DNA from: DT-111 sp965263225
GTDB taxonomy: Bacteria > Bacteroidota > Bacteroidia > Chitinophagales > Saprospiraceae
Length of the DNA: 64,000 nucleotides
Assembly (NCBI GenBank): GCA_965263225.1
Contig: CBDHHG010000009.1
Location: 62,001 to 126,000 of the forward strand
Direction: 5' to 3'
Shown: positions 40,155-48,153 of the stretch, in pieces
How positions within the stretch are numbered: position 1 is the first letter of the stretch
How the letters are laid out: the number at the start of each line of letters is the position of its first letter
Made by a program: the position numbers and the translations under genes
The notes under the pieces: model-generated
Seen by the model: only the letters and a program-made list of their open reading frames with translations
Database searches by the model: none
Told to the model about the DNA's origin: nothing

Positions 40155-42282
40155 GGCCATGTGTGGCCTTCGGATTGAAACAGATGGAGGCCGAGTTGTA
40201 AAGATTGAAGGAGACAAAGAGGATGTTTACAGCAAAGGTCATATCTGCCCGAAAGGCGTGGCTTTGCAGGATATTCATCATGACCCTGATCGGCTTAAAT
40301 ATCCAATAAGACGTAAAGGTGAAGAGTGGGAAAGGATTAGCTGGGCTGAAGCCTTTGATGAAGTAGAAACAAAGCTAAATGCCATTCGGGATAAATATGG
40401 CCCAGATTCCTTAGGCTTATACATGGGTAATCCGGGGGTGCACAATACTGGAACAGGACTCTTCTTCTTTGATTTCGCCAAAGCGCTGGGTACCAAAAAT
40501 AGATTTGCTTCTCATTCGCTGGATCAACTCCCGCAGATGTTTGTCAATGGTGAGATGTTTGGCCATCAAGCCATGTTTCCAGTGCCGGACCTCGAACGCA
40601 CGAGCTACTTCCTCGCCTTGGGCGCCAACCCGCTGGTTAGCAATGGCAGTATCATGTCGACGCCAGATATTCAGGGGAAACTAAAGAGCTTACAGGCGCG
40701 GGGAGGGAAATTCGTGGTGATCGACCCGCGGCGGACCCGTTCCGCAAAGCTGGCAGATGAGCATTACTTCATCCGCCCGGGTACGGATGTGCTCTTTCTT
40801 CTAGCCTTTGTCCATGTCATTTTTGAGCAGGAATGGCTACGTGTGGAACGAATAGCTGCTTTCACGGATGGAATTCAGGCGATGAGAGAGCTCACCCAAG
40901 CCTATAGCCCTGAAGTGGTTGCTCCACTGATTGGCATAAAGGCCAGCGAGATTCGACAAATTGTTCAGGACTTTTGCGCTGCGGAAGAAGCCATTTGCTA
41001 TGGCCGACTTGGGGTTTCGGTACAGGAATATGGCAGCCTCTGTCATTGGTTAATTAACTCGATCAATATCCTTACGGGGAATATAGATAAGGCAGGCGGG
41101 GTTATGTTCCCCAGACCCGCCATGGATTTCGTCAAACTACTGAAGCACGAGGCCAAAGCTTTCCGCTGGAAAAGTCGGGTGCGGGGCTTGCCTGAGGTCG
41201 CTTCAGACCTGCCCAGTACGGTCATGGCCGAGGAGATGCTCACGCCCGGGGAGGGCCAGATCAAGGCTATGATTACCTTAGCAGGTAACCCAGTTCTTTC
41301 TGCACCCAATAGTCAACAACTAGATCAAGCCTTTAGTCAGCTGGAGTATCAGGTAGCTATCGATATTTATTTGAATGAAACGACTCGCCACGCTAACATC
41401 ATTCTACCTCCTGCCACTGCCTTGGAGGTACTTCATTATGATTTTGTGCTCAATATTGTCGCCCTGCGAAACGTGGCTAACTTTTCCCCGCCAGTCTTCT
41501 CCATCAATAGCAACCAGCGATTTGATTGGCAGATCATTCTTGAATTACAAAAGCGCCTGGAAAAAGGCAATTCGCTGTTCCTCGGGTTAAAACATCGCAT
41601 TCTCTCCTGGCTTACCCCGGAGCGACGAATAAACCTTGGTTTACGTCTTGGACCCTACGGGATTTTCAGCAAACATAAATTGAGCCTACAAAAACTGAAA
41701 GATAATCCGCATGGACTAGACTTTGGTCCATTACAACCAGCTTTACCTAAGCGCTTGTTCACAAAAAACAAGCGAATCAATTTGGCTTTCCCACGAATTG
41801 TAGAAGACCTGAAACGAATTCCATATCTAATCAAACAATTGAAAAGCAATTCCGATTCTTTGTTGTTAATCGGTCGGCGAGACCTCCGATCCAATAACTC
41901 CTGGATGCACAATTGCATTAGACTAGTCAAAGGGCCAGATCGCTGCACCCTACTCATGCACCCCAAAGATGCCGCTAAGCGAAAATTAGAACGGAATAGT
42001 CTGGTGGAAGTATCTTCCTCGATCGGGCAGGTCAAAATAGTTGTTGAGTTTACCGAAGACATCATGCCCGGAGTAGTCTCCATTCCACATGGCTGGGGGC
42101 ATAAGCTGAAGGGTACCAAGATTCGAGTAGCAGAGCAAAAAGCTGGCGTCAACGTCAACGAACTCACCTCCGAACAGCGCATCGACACCCCCACAGGAAA
42201 CGCTGTGCTGAATGGTATTACCGTGGAAGTGCGTACAGTCCGGCAAGATCAGCAGGTGGCGACTGATGCAAATGCGATGTAA
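40120..42282 (+). CDS. Molybdopterin-dependent oxidoreductase with [4Fe-4S] cluster
   Basis: The start is the ATG at 40120 (MKVHYRTCHLCEAMCGLRIE); the frame is open further upstream but only overlaps the previous gene. The 720-residue protein has four cluster Cys at 8, 11, 15 and 43 (Cx2Cx3Cx27C). The bis-MGD-binding domains include LALGANPLVSNGSIMSTPDI and VVIDPRRTRSAKLADEHYFI. The C-terminal barrel contains SIPHGWGHKLKGTKI. Where formate dehydrogenases have Cys or Sec after Arg, the sequence reads FASHSLDQ, so the Mo ligand may be Ser or another residue (inference). There is no Tat signal, so it is cytoplasmic. No partner subunit is adjacent; the electron acceptor is unknown. Confidence 0.88.
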   Translation: MKVHYRTCHLCEAMCGLRIETDGGRVVKIEGDKEDVYSKGHICPKGVALQDIHHDPDRLKYPIRRKGEEWERISWAEAFDEVETKLNAIRDKYGPDSLGLYMGNPGVHNTGTGLFFFDFAKALGTKNRFASHSLDQLPQMFVNGEMFGHQAMFPVPDLERTSYFLALGANPLVSNGSIMSTPDIQGKLKSLQARGGKFVVIDPRRTRSAKLADEHYFIRPGTDVLFLLAFVHVIFEQEWLRVERIAAFTDGIQAMRELTQAYSPEVVAPLIGIKASEIRQIVQDFCAAEEAICYGRLGVSVQEYGSLCHWLINSINILTGNIDKAGGVMFPRPAMDFVKLLKHEAKAFRWKSRVRGLPEVASDLPSTVMAEEMLTPGEGQIKAMITLAGNPVLSAPNSQQLDQAFSQLEYQVAIDIYLNETTRHANIILPPATALEVLHYDFVLNIVALRNVANFSPPVFSINSNQRFDWQIILELQKRLEKGNSLFLGLKHRILSWLTPERRINLGLRLGPYGIFSKHKLSLQKLKDNPHGLDFGPLQPALPKRLFTKNKRINLAFPRIVEDLKRIPYLIKQLKSNSDSLLLIGRRDLRSNNSWMHNCIRLVKGPDRCTLLMHPKDAAKRKLERNSLVEVSSSIGQVKIVVEFTEDIMPGVVSIPHGWGHKLKGTKIRVAEQKAGVNVNELTSEQRIDTPTGNAVLNGITVEVRTVRQDQQVATDANAM

Positions 42283-42285
42283 GTA

Positions 42286-42804
42286 CTACAGCTCTTTATA
42301 CATCCGATGCATGCCCTTCAGCTCTTCCTTGAAGAGCGGCGCCTCTAATCTAGTTTTACTATGAAATGCAAAGCCTAACTTTTGATAAAAAGCCAGGGCA
42401 GCGGTATTGGTATCAATCACGCAAAGGAAGAAGGTTGTTTTTCCCCTTAATTTAGCTTCGGCCATTAGCTGCGCTATCGTATATCGCCCCAATCCTTTGC
42501 CTTTCTGGGCCGGAAGCATGTAGATCTTTTCCAATTCACAACACGAATCCCCTGAATGCCCTGGCAATGCACTTTGCCATTTCATTTTGGCAAAACCTAC
42601 AATCTTCTCTTCCAACAGCACGAAGTAATATCCTATCTCCAGATCTTGCAATTCGCTCTGCAATCGCTCTGCATTGAATTGATCTTCCAGATACAAGGCT
42701 AGTCCATTCCCATCCCAATGATGTCCGAAGTTAGTACTATAAGCGATTTGGCTGATTTCTTGAAGTTCACGGAGTTTTGTAGGAGGGATTTCTTGAATCT
42801 TCAT
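42286..42804 (-). CDS. GNAT family N-acetyltransferase
   Basis: The 172-residue GNAT protein has the acetyl-CoA-binding signature in EKIYMLPAQKGKGLGRYTIA and the late VIDTNTAALAFYQKLGFAFH typical of the fold. LGDYYFVLLEE-like strands precede it (EIGYYFVLLEEKIVGFAKMK). It converges on the molybdopterin enzyme with three bases between stops. Substrate unknown; relatives acetylate amines or protein N-termini. Confidence 0.85.
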   Translation of the reverse strand: MKIQEIPPTKLRELQEISQIAYSTNFGHHWDGNGLALYLEDQFNAERLQSELQDLEIGYYFVLLEEKIVGFAKMKWQSALPGHSGDSCCELEKIYMLPAQKGKGLGRYTIAQLMAEAKLRGKTTFFLCVIDTNTAALAFYQKLGFAFHSKTRLEAPLFKEELKGMHRMYKEL

Positions 42805-42841
42805 CTTGGGTCTTATTTTAGCAGGGCTAAATATAGTGTAA

Positions 42842-45217
42842 ATGAAATACCAACTGACACTCTTGCTTGCCTTTAATCTACAACTTTTATGGGCCCAGGT
42901 ACAGCCAGATGATCTCTATCTCTATGACAAAATTTCCACAGTTTCTGAAGATCAGATCTTTAAAACAGCAGGTTATTACAATTGGGGGAGCTCCATCATT
43001 AAGGGACCAGCAGGTAAATATCATCTCTTCTATTCGCGCTGGAAGAAGGAACATACCTTTTCAGGTTGGTTAACGCATTCGGAAATTGCGCGCGCCACTT
43101 CGGATCAGCCTACTGGCCCTTGGACCTATCAGGAGACTGTCTTGCAAGGAAGAGGAAAGGGGTTTTGGGATGCCATAACGGCGCACAACCCGAAGATTAA
43201 GTTCTTTCAAGGTAAATACTATCTGTACTATATCTCTACCAATCTAGGTCAACAAGATTTCACGGTTCAAGACCTGATAGCTACTCACGGAAAAACCTTG
43301 GCGGATGACACTCGTAGAGCGCTACGTGAAAATCAACGAACTGGCGTGGCGGTGGCTTCTTCCCTAACTGGGCCGTGGACACGCCAATCTAAAGCCTTGA
43401 TAGTACCGGAGGGTCCGATTACGACGCTCACGGTGAATCCTGCTATTGATCGAGGCGCAGATGGTCGTTACTATTTGGTTGTGAAAGGAGACAAACCCAA
43501 TGAAACTCGATTCATCCGCAACCAAGCCATCGCGGTATCAGATCGTCCCGATGGGCCCTTTCAAATGCAAGATAAAGCCGTGATTGATGATCTGGATACC
43601 GAAGATATGTCCATTTGGTTTGACCAGGATCGACAGCGCTTCTATGGGGTATTTCATGCTCACCAGTATATTGGCCTGATCACCTCGGCAGATGGCATCA
43701 ACTGGGAGAAGGCCAATGAATACTTTCTAAAGAACAAGGTAATCCAGCTGGAAGACGGCAGTCGTATTTTGCCGGACCGGATGGAGCGTCCCTTTGTCTT
43801 TGTAGAAGATGGATTACCCAAAGTACTATCTCTTGCCGTCAAAAAAGGCGATGAATCCTACACCGTCTTTCTCCCCATCTATCATCCAGAGATACCGCTC
43901 CCTAACCCACGCCAAATCGCTTGGCAGGAGGCGGAGTTGGGTGTAGTTTTTCATTACGATCTCCACGTTTTCGATGGCCAGAAGTATAGGCAAGGAGCTA
44001 ATCGCATTCAACCTATTCCTGATTACCAAATATTCAATCCTACAAAGCTAGATACGGACCAATGGATTCGGGCGGCCAAGGATGCCGGAGCCACCTTTGC
44101 CATCCTGACCGCCACACATGAAACCGGATTTGCCTTGTATCAATCCGAGGTGAACCCCTATTCTTTGAAAGCCGTCAATTGGCGGGATGGGAAAGGAGAT
44201 ATTGTAGCAGACTTCGTGGCTTCTTGCCGAAAGTATGGGCTTAAGCCCGCCATCTATGTCGGCATCCGGTGGAATGCCTTCCTGGGTGTGCACAACTTCA
44301 AGGTAAATGGTGAAGGACAGTTCCAGAAAAATAGGCAGGCCTGGTACAAGCAAATGGCAGAAGGGATGGTTAAGGAATTGTGCACTAAATACGGGGAGCT
44401 TTTCGAAATTTGGTTTGATGGTGGTGCAGATCACCCCAAGAATGGTTCTCCAGATGTATTACCGATCGTCAGACAATATCAACCCAATTGCCTATTTTAC
44501 CACAATGCTCAGCTGGCCGAGGCAAGATGGGGTGGATCAGAATCGGGAACGGTGAGTTATCCCTGTTGGGCTACCTTCCCCTACCCTGCTACGGGAGCAG
44601 GTGAAAGTGCCAAAAAAGATATAGCGAAGGACAATTTCAAGTTATTGAAGGAAGGAGATCCCAAGGGAAAATTCTGGGTACCAGCCATGTCCGATGCTCC
44701 CCTTAGAGGCTACAATGGGCGACATGAATGGTTCTGGGAACCCGGAGACGAGGCCCATATTTATCCAGTGGGAAAGCTAGTGAAGATGTATGAAAAATCT
44801 GTGGGTCGAAATTCAACACTCATCCTGGGTCTAACACCAGATGCGGATGGTTTGATGCCAGCGGAAGATGTGCAGCGCTTACAAGAATTTGGAGCAGCCA
44901 TTAAACGACGGTATGCTAAGCCCATTGCCAACACTCGGGGATTGGGCAACAGCATTTTACTGGAGTTTTCAAAAAAACAGCAAGTAGGCCGTGTGGTTTT
45001 GCAGGAAAACATCATCAAAGGAGAGCGAGTCAGACAATTTCGAGTCGAAGGACAGACTAGTCAGGGCTGGCAAAACATTTTTGAGGGGTCTTGTATCGGG
45101 CATAAATTTATACACCAATTTAGTCCACTAGAGCTTACTGCAATGCGCCTAACTATAATGGATTCCGTCGCAGAACCTGACATCAAGATCTTTTCCGCTT
45201 TTGCTATTGAAAATTGA
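42842..45217 (+). CDS. Exported fusion of a GH43-like beta-propeller and a GH29-type alpha-L-fucosidase
   Basis: The 791-residue protein has a signal peptide (LQLLWAQ, cut near residue 19). The first half, to about 345, is a five-bladed propeller of the GH43/GH117 kind: WGSSIIKGPAGKYHLFYSRW, WDAITAHNPKIKFFQGKYYL, WFDQDRQRFYGVFHAHQ. From about 358 to 650 it resembles GH29: WQEAELGVVFHYDLHVFDGQ, then AKDAGATFAILTATHETGFA, and the nucleophile Asp526 in EIWFDGGADHP. A C-terminal beta-domain (about 690-791) follows. This pairing is unusual and suggests two cuts on one glycan, such as an algal or sulfated fucan. The start ATG at 42842 gives the signal peptide directly. Dual activity is inference. 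Confidence 0.85.
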   Translation: MKYQLTLLLAFNLQLLWAQVQPDDLYLYDKISTVSEDQIFKTAGYYNWGSSIIKGPAGKYHLFYSRWKKEHTFSGWLTHSEIARATSDQPTGPWTYQETVLQGRGKGFWDAITAHNPKIKFFQGKYYLYYISTNLGQQDFTVQDLIATHGKTLADDTRRALRENQRTGVAVASSLTGPWTRQSKALIVPEGPITTLTVNPAIDRGADGRYYLVVKGDKPNETRFIRNQAIAVSDRPDGPFQMQDKAVIDDLDTEDMSIWFDQDRQRFYGVFHAHQYIGLITSADGINWEKANEYFLKNKVIQLEDGSRILPDRMERPFVFVEDGLPKVLSLAVKKGDESYTVFLPIYHPEIPLPNPRQIAWQEAELGVVFHYDLHVFDGQKYRQGANRIQPIPDYQIFNPTKLDTDQWIRAAKDAGATFAILTATHETGFALYQSEVNPYSLKAVNWRDGKGDIVADFVASCRKYGLKPAIYVGIRWNAFLGVHNFKVNGEGQFQKNRQAWYKQMAEGMVKELCTKYGELFEIWFDGGADHPKNGSPDVLPIVRQYQPNCLFYHNAQLAEARWGGSESGTVSYPCWATFPYPATGAGESAKKDIAKDNFKLLKEGDPKGKFWVPAMSDAPLRGYNGRHEWFWEPGDEAHIYPVGKLVKMYEKSVGRNSTLILGLTPDADGLMPAEDVQRLQEFGAAIKRRYAKPIANTRGLGNSILLEFSKKQQVGRVVLQENIIKGERVRQFRVEGQTSQGWQNIFEGSCIGHKFIHQFSPLELTAMRLTIMDSVAEPDIKIFSAFAIEN

Positions 45218-45225
45218 ATTGTAGT

Positions 45226-46890
45226 ATGAAAATCAATTTAACTCGTTTACTCCTCTCAACAATATTGGTCTGTTGGGGTTCGCTTTCCGCTCTATCTCTG
45301 ACCGATCCATACCCCAAAAACCCGGATATTGACGCACTGAACTATCGCTTCGAGTTTGAGTTTTCGGATGAGACCGATGAAATCCAAGGTAAAACCACCC
45401 TTGATGTTCGCTTTCTGAAAGACAGTATAACTCAAGTTCGATTAGACTTTATCAACAAAATTGATGCACCGGGCAGTAAGGGCATGACCGTACTCTCCGT
45501 AGCATCTGCGGGAAAGACAATCACCTTCCAGCACGAAGAAGATATCTTGCTCCTCTCCCTCCCCTCTCCCTCCAAAAAAGATCAGCGGCTTCAATTTACC
45601 ATTTCCTATCAAGGCATTCCTGCTACCGGATTGATCATTGGGGACAACAAGTACGGAGATCGCTGCTTCTTCAGCGATAACTGGCCCAACAAGGGTCGGA
45701 ATTGGCTTCCCATGATCGATCATCCTTACGACAAAGCCACTTGTGAGTTCATTGTAACAGCACCTGCTCATTACCAGGTTATCTCAAATGGTTTACTAGT
45801 AGAAAAAACGGATCTCGTGGAAGCCAAAAGACTGACCCATTGGAAACAATCGGTCCCCATTGCACCTTGGCTTTTCACCCTCGGTGTAGCTCGATTTGCT
45901 GTACAGGAAGTGGGTACCTTTGAAGGGAAGTCCATTCAAACCTGGGTGTATCATCAAGATAGAGATGCCGGCTTCTATGATTTTGCAGTTCCTACCAAAA
46001 GAGCACTAGAATTCTATAGCAGTTATATCGGGCCGTTTTCTTACGAAAAGCTAGCCAATATTCAGAGTAATGCAGTAGGTGGTGGGATGGAAGCCGCCTC
46101 AGCCATCATGTATGGTGACAATGCCGTAACTGGAAAACGAACGGAGAGATGGCGCAACATCATTATACACGAAGTAGCCCATCAATGGTTTGGCAATTCG
46201 GTCACCGAATACGATTGGGATGATGTTTGGCTCAGCGAGGGGTTTGCCACCTATTTCACCCTCCTATTTATCGAGCACGAGTACGGGAGAGATGCGTTTC
46301 TCAAAAAACTAGCTAAGAGTAAAGAAACTGTTGATCGTTTTAATGCTTTAAATCCAGGTTATCGCATTGTGCATGACAACCTCAAAGACATGCGAAAAGT
46401 AACCTCTATTCAAACCTATCAGAAGGGCAGTTGGATTCTACATATGTTGCGGGGTGTAGTAGGAACCGACAATTTTTGGACTGGGATTAGGTCCTATTAT
46501 CACAAGTATCGCAATGGCCATGCCAGCACGTTGGATTTCCAACGAGAGATGGAAGAAGCCTCCGGTAAGGATCTCTCCGTCTTCTTTCAACAATGGCTAT
46601 ATGAACCAGGAGCCTTGGCCATTAATGGAGTATGGAATTATGATTCGAGAACAAAGGAAGTTGAAATTGTATTAGACCAAGTTCAAGAAGATGGAAGTTT
46701 GTTTGAAATGCCGTTGGAAATAGCCATCTATTTCGAAGACCAAGATCAGCTCCATTGGGATGTCCTACAGATCAATAAAGAAACCAATCGCTTTACCATC
46801 AAAGTTCCGGAAGAACCCAAGGAGATCAAACTGGACCCAAATACCTGGGTACTCATGGATGTCTTGAGCTTTGGACAGAAAAGAAAGTAA
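45226..46890 (+). CDS. M1 family aminopeptidase, exported
   Basis: The start is the ATG at 45226 (MKINLTRLLLSTILVCWG), giving 554 residues with a signal peptide. A longer frame from 45214 includes a TTG that overlaps the preceding gene. The gluzincin site is H315-E-V-A-H319 in IIHEVAHQWFGNSVTEYDWD, with the third ligand Glu in WLSEGFATYF. The substrate-binding GxMEN motif reads GGGMEAASA, a variant often seen in Bacteroidota M1 peptidases. The C-terminal half has a short helical domain and ends in a beta-sandwich. It lies nine bases after the GH fusion, so they may be cotranscribed. Confidence 0.9.
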   Translation: MKINLTRLLLSTILVCWGSLSALSLTDPYPKNPDIDALNYRFEFEFSDETDEIQGKTTLDVRFLKDSITQVRLDFINKIDAPGSKGMTVLSVASAGKTITFQHEEDILLLSLPSPSKKDQRLQFTISYQGIPATGLIIGDNKYGDRCFFSDNWPNKGRNWLPMIDHPYDKATCEFIVTAPAHYQVISNGLLVEKTDLVEAKRLTHWKQSVPIAPWLFTLGVARFAVQEVGTFEGKSIQTWVYHQDRDAGFYDFAVPTKRALEFYSSYIGPFSYEKLANIQSNAVGGGMEAASAIMYGDNAVTGKRTERWRNIIIHEVAHQWFGNSVTEYDWDDVWLSEGFATYFTLLFIEHEYGRDAFLKKLAKSKETVDRFNALNPGYRIVHDNLKDMRKVTSIQTYQKGSWILHMLRGVVGTDNFWTGIRSYYHKYRNGHASTLDFQREMEEASGKDLSVFFQQWLYEPGALAINGVWNYDSRTKEVEIVLDQVQEDGSLFEMPLEIAIYFEDQDQLHWDVLQINKETNRFTIKVPEEPKEIKLDPNTWVLMDVLSFGQKRK

Positions 46891-47175
46891 AAGCTCAGCA
46901 TCAGAAAAAATCGTCCTTGGTCTAGTCTATTATTTGGCTTTCCTCAGCCTTGGATTACAAGTCATCTAGCCTAATTCTCCAACAAAAAGAAAGCCCCTGT
47001 CCTAGGGCCTTGGATATTCTCTTTCCCAGTTTTTTTTCTTAGCCAGGCAACCCACCCCATTACGGCACTCGTATGGCCTAGGGAATAGTGGTAAAGAATA
47101 TCTATAAATTCTAGGCAAGAGAATATATGAATGGAGATCTCTACAATTTAATTAGGTAACTGGACTCAGGATAAT
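46891..47175. other. Intergenic region before the electron-transfer cluster
   Basis: The 285 bases contain no gene. GCCC-N8-GGGC at about 46993-47008 is a weak hairpin that could end the GH/M1 transcript. The promoter of the cytochrome cluster should lie in the last 150 bases, but I found no perfect TAnnTTTG box; the sequence around the last 60 bases is AT-rich. Confidence 0.3.
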
Positions 47176-48045
47176 ATGTCAAAGACAGCGCACCAGATTT
47201 ACATTTCCATGATGGCGGGAATTGTCATTCTGACCACCATTTTTCTGGCGTACAAGGGATACTCCTACTATTCCACTCCATTTGAGGAGCGTTTTTACCA
47301 CCCAGATCACGAAAATTTCAAAGCCGCAGGGCTCTATGGCCATGGCTTGGGTTTCGTAGGCACGTTTCTAATCTTATTCGGCGTAGTGATATACATCATC
47401 CGTAAACGCTACAAGTTCTTTGCTCGCTGGGGGCGACTCAAGTACTGGCTGGAGTTTCACATTTTCCTGTGTACACTTGGTCCAGTCATGATCCTATTTC
47501 ACACCGCCTTCAAATTCGGGGGCATTGTGTCGATAGCCTTTTGGAGTATGGTAGCGGTAGTGTTGAGTGGAGTTATTGGTAGATATATCTATATCCAGAT
47601 TCCTAGATCTATTGAAGGTCGTGAACTCTCTCTTAATGAAATAAAAGAAACAAAAACTAACATTGGATTGGTATTGAGCAGCAGTTATCAATTGGACCAA
47701 ATTAGTCAACAAGGAATTCTAGCAGCTATTGAAGTACCCAATCCTTCCACCACCGGAAATCTGATCAATCGGATACTCCAACGGTCCTTTGACGATCGTA
47801 GAAAGATAAGCCGCATTAAGAAGACCTTGCGGCAGAACCAACTCAGGTGGCGTGATATCAAGAAGGTTACAAAATTGGTAAAAGATGAAATGGCCATTAA
47901 CAATCGCATTGAACGGTTGCAAAGCATGCAACAACTATTTAGGTATTGGCACGTAGCCCATCTACCTTTTGCGCTGATCATGTTGATCATTGTGGTTTTA
48001 CACGTAGCCATTACGCTGGCCTTGGGTTACACCTGGATTTTCTAA
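47176..48045 (+). CDS. Diheme-cytochrome-b-like inner-membrane protein
   Basis: The 289-residue protein has membrane helices at about 10-31, 55-76, 93-112, 116-140 and 260-287, with a charged cytoplasmic loop of 115 residues between the last two. His95 and His109 lie 14 residues apart in one helix, His262 and His276 14 apart in another: the spacing that binds two b-haems in cytochrome b proteins. His56 and His259 are additional. It probably exchanges electrons with the quinone pool and hands them to the periplasmic cytochromes encoded downstream (inference). I know no named family for it. Its gene opens the cluster; the next gene starts 109 bases later, after a hairpin region. Confidence 0.7.
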   Translation: MSKTAHQIYISMMAGIVILTTIFLAYKGYSYYSTPFEERFYHPDHENFKAAGLYGHGLGFVGTFLILFGVVIYIIRKRYKFFARWGRLKYWLEFHIFLCTLGPVMILFHTAFKFGGIVSIAFWSMVAVVLSGVIGRYIYIQIPRSIEGRELSLNEIKETKTNIGLVLSSSYQLDQISQQGILAAIEVPNPSTTGNLINRILQRSFDDRRKISRIKKTLRQNQLRWRDIKKVTKLVKDEMAINNRIERLQSMQQLFRYWHVAHLPFALIMLIIVVLHVAITLALGYTWIF

Positions 48046-48088
48046 GGATTCGACTGGAAGCTATACTCGACGGCATCAAGCTAGTACT

Positions 48089-48142
48089 GCCAATATTGGC
48101 GAGAACCGCTTATTGGTTCTCTGACCAATTTTCTGAGAACCA
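48089..48142 (+). promoter_or_regulatory. Two competing hairpins between the cytochrome b and flavoprotein genes
   Basis: GCCAATATTGGC (48089-48100) is a perfect palindrome. GAGAACC (48101-48107) pairs with GGTTCTC (48115-48121), which can instead pair with a second GAGAACCA at 48135-48142 (eight bases, TGGTTCTC at 48114-48121). The two stems exclude each other. The last arm ends 11 bases before the flavoprotein start codon, so the second hairpin would limit access to it. Confidence 0.5.
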
Positions 48143-48153
48143 TAAAATAAAAC

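Noticed and set aside
41655..42194. Minus-strand open frame of 179 codons
   Set aside because: Antisense to the C-terminal domain of the molybdopterin oxidoreductase, with no recognisable domain and no promoter.
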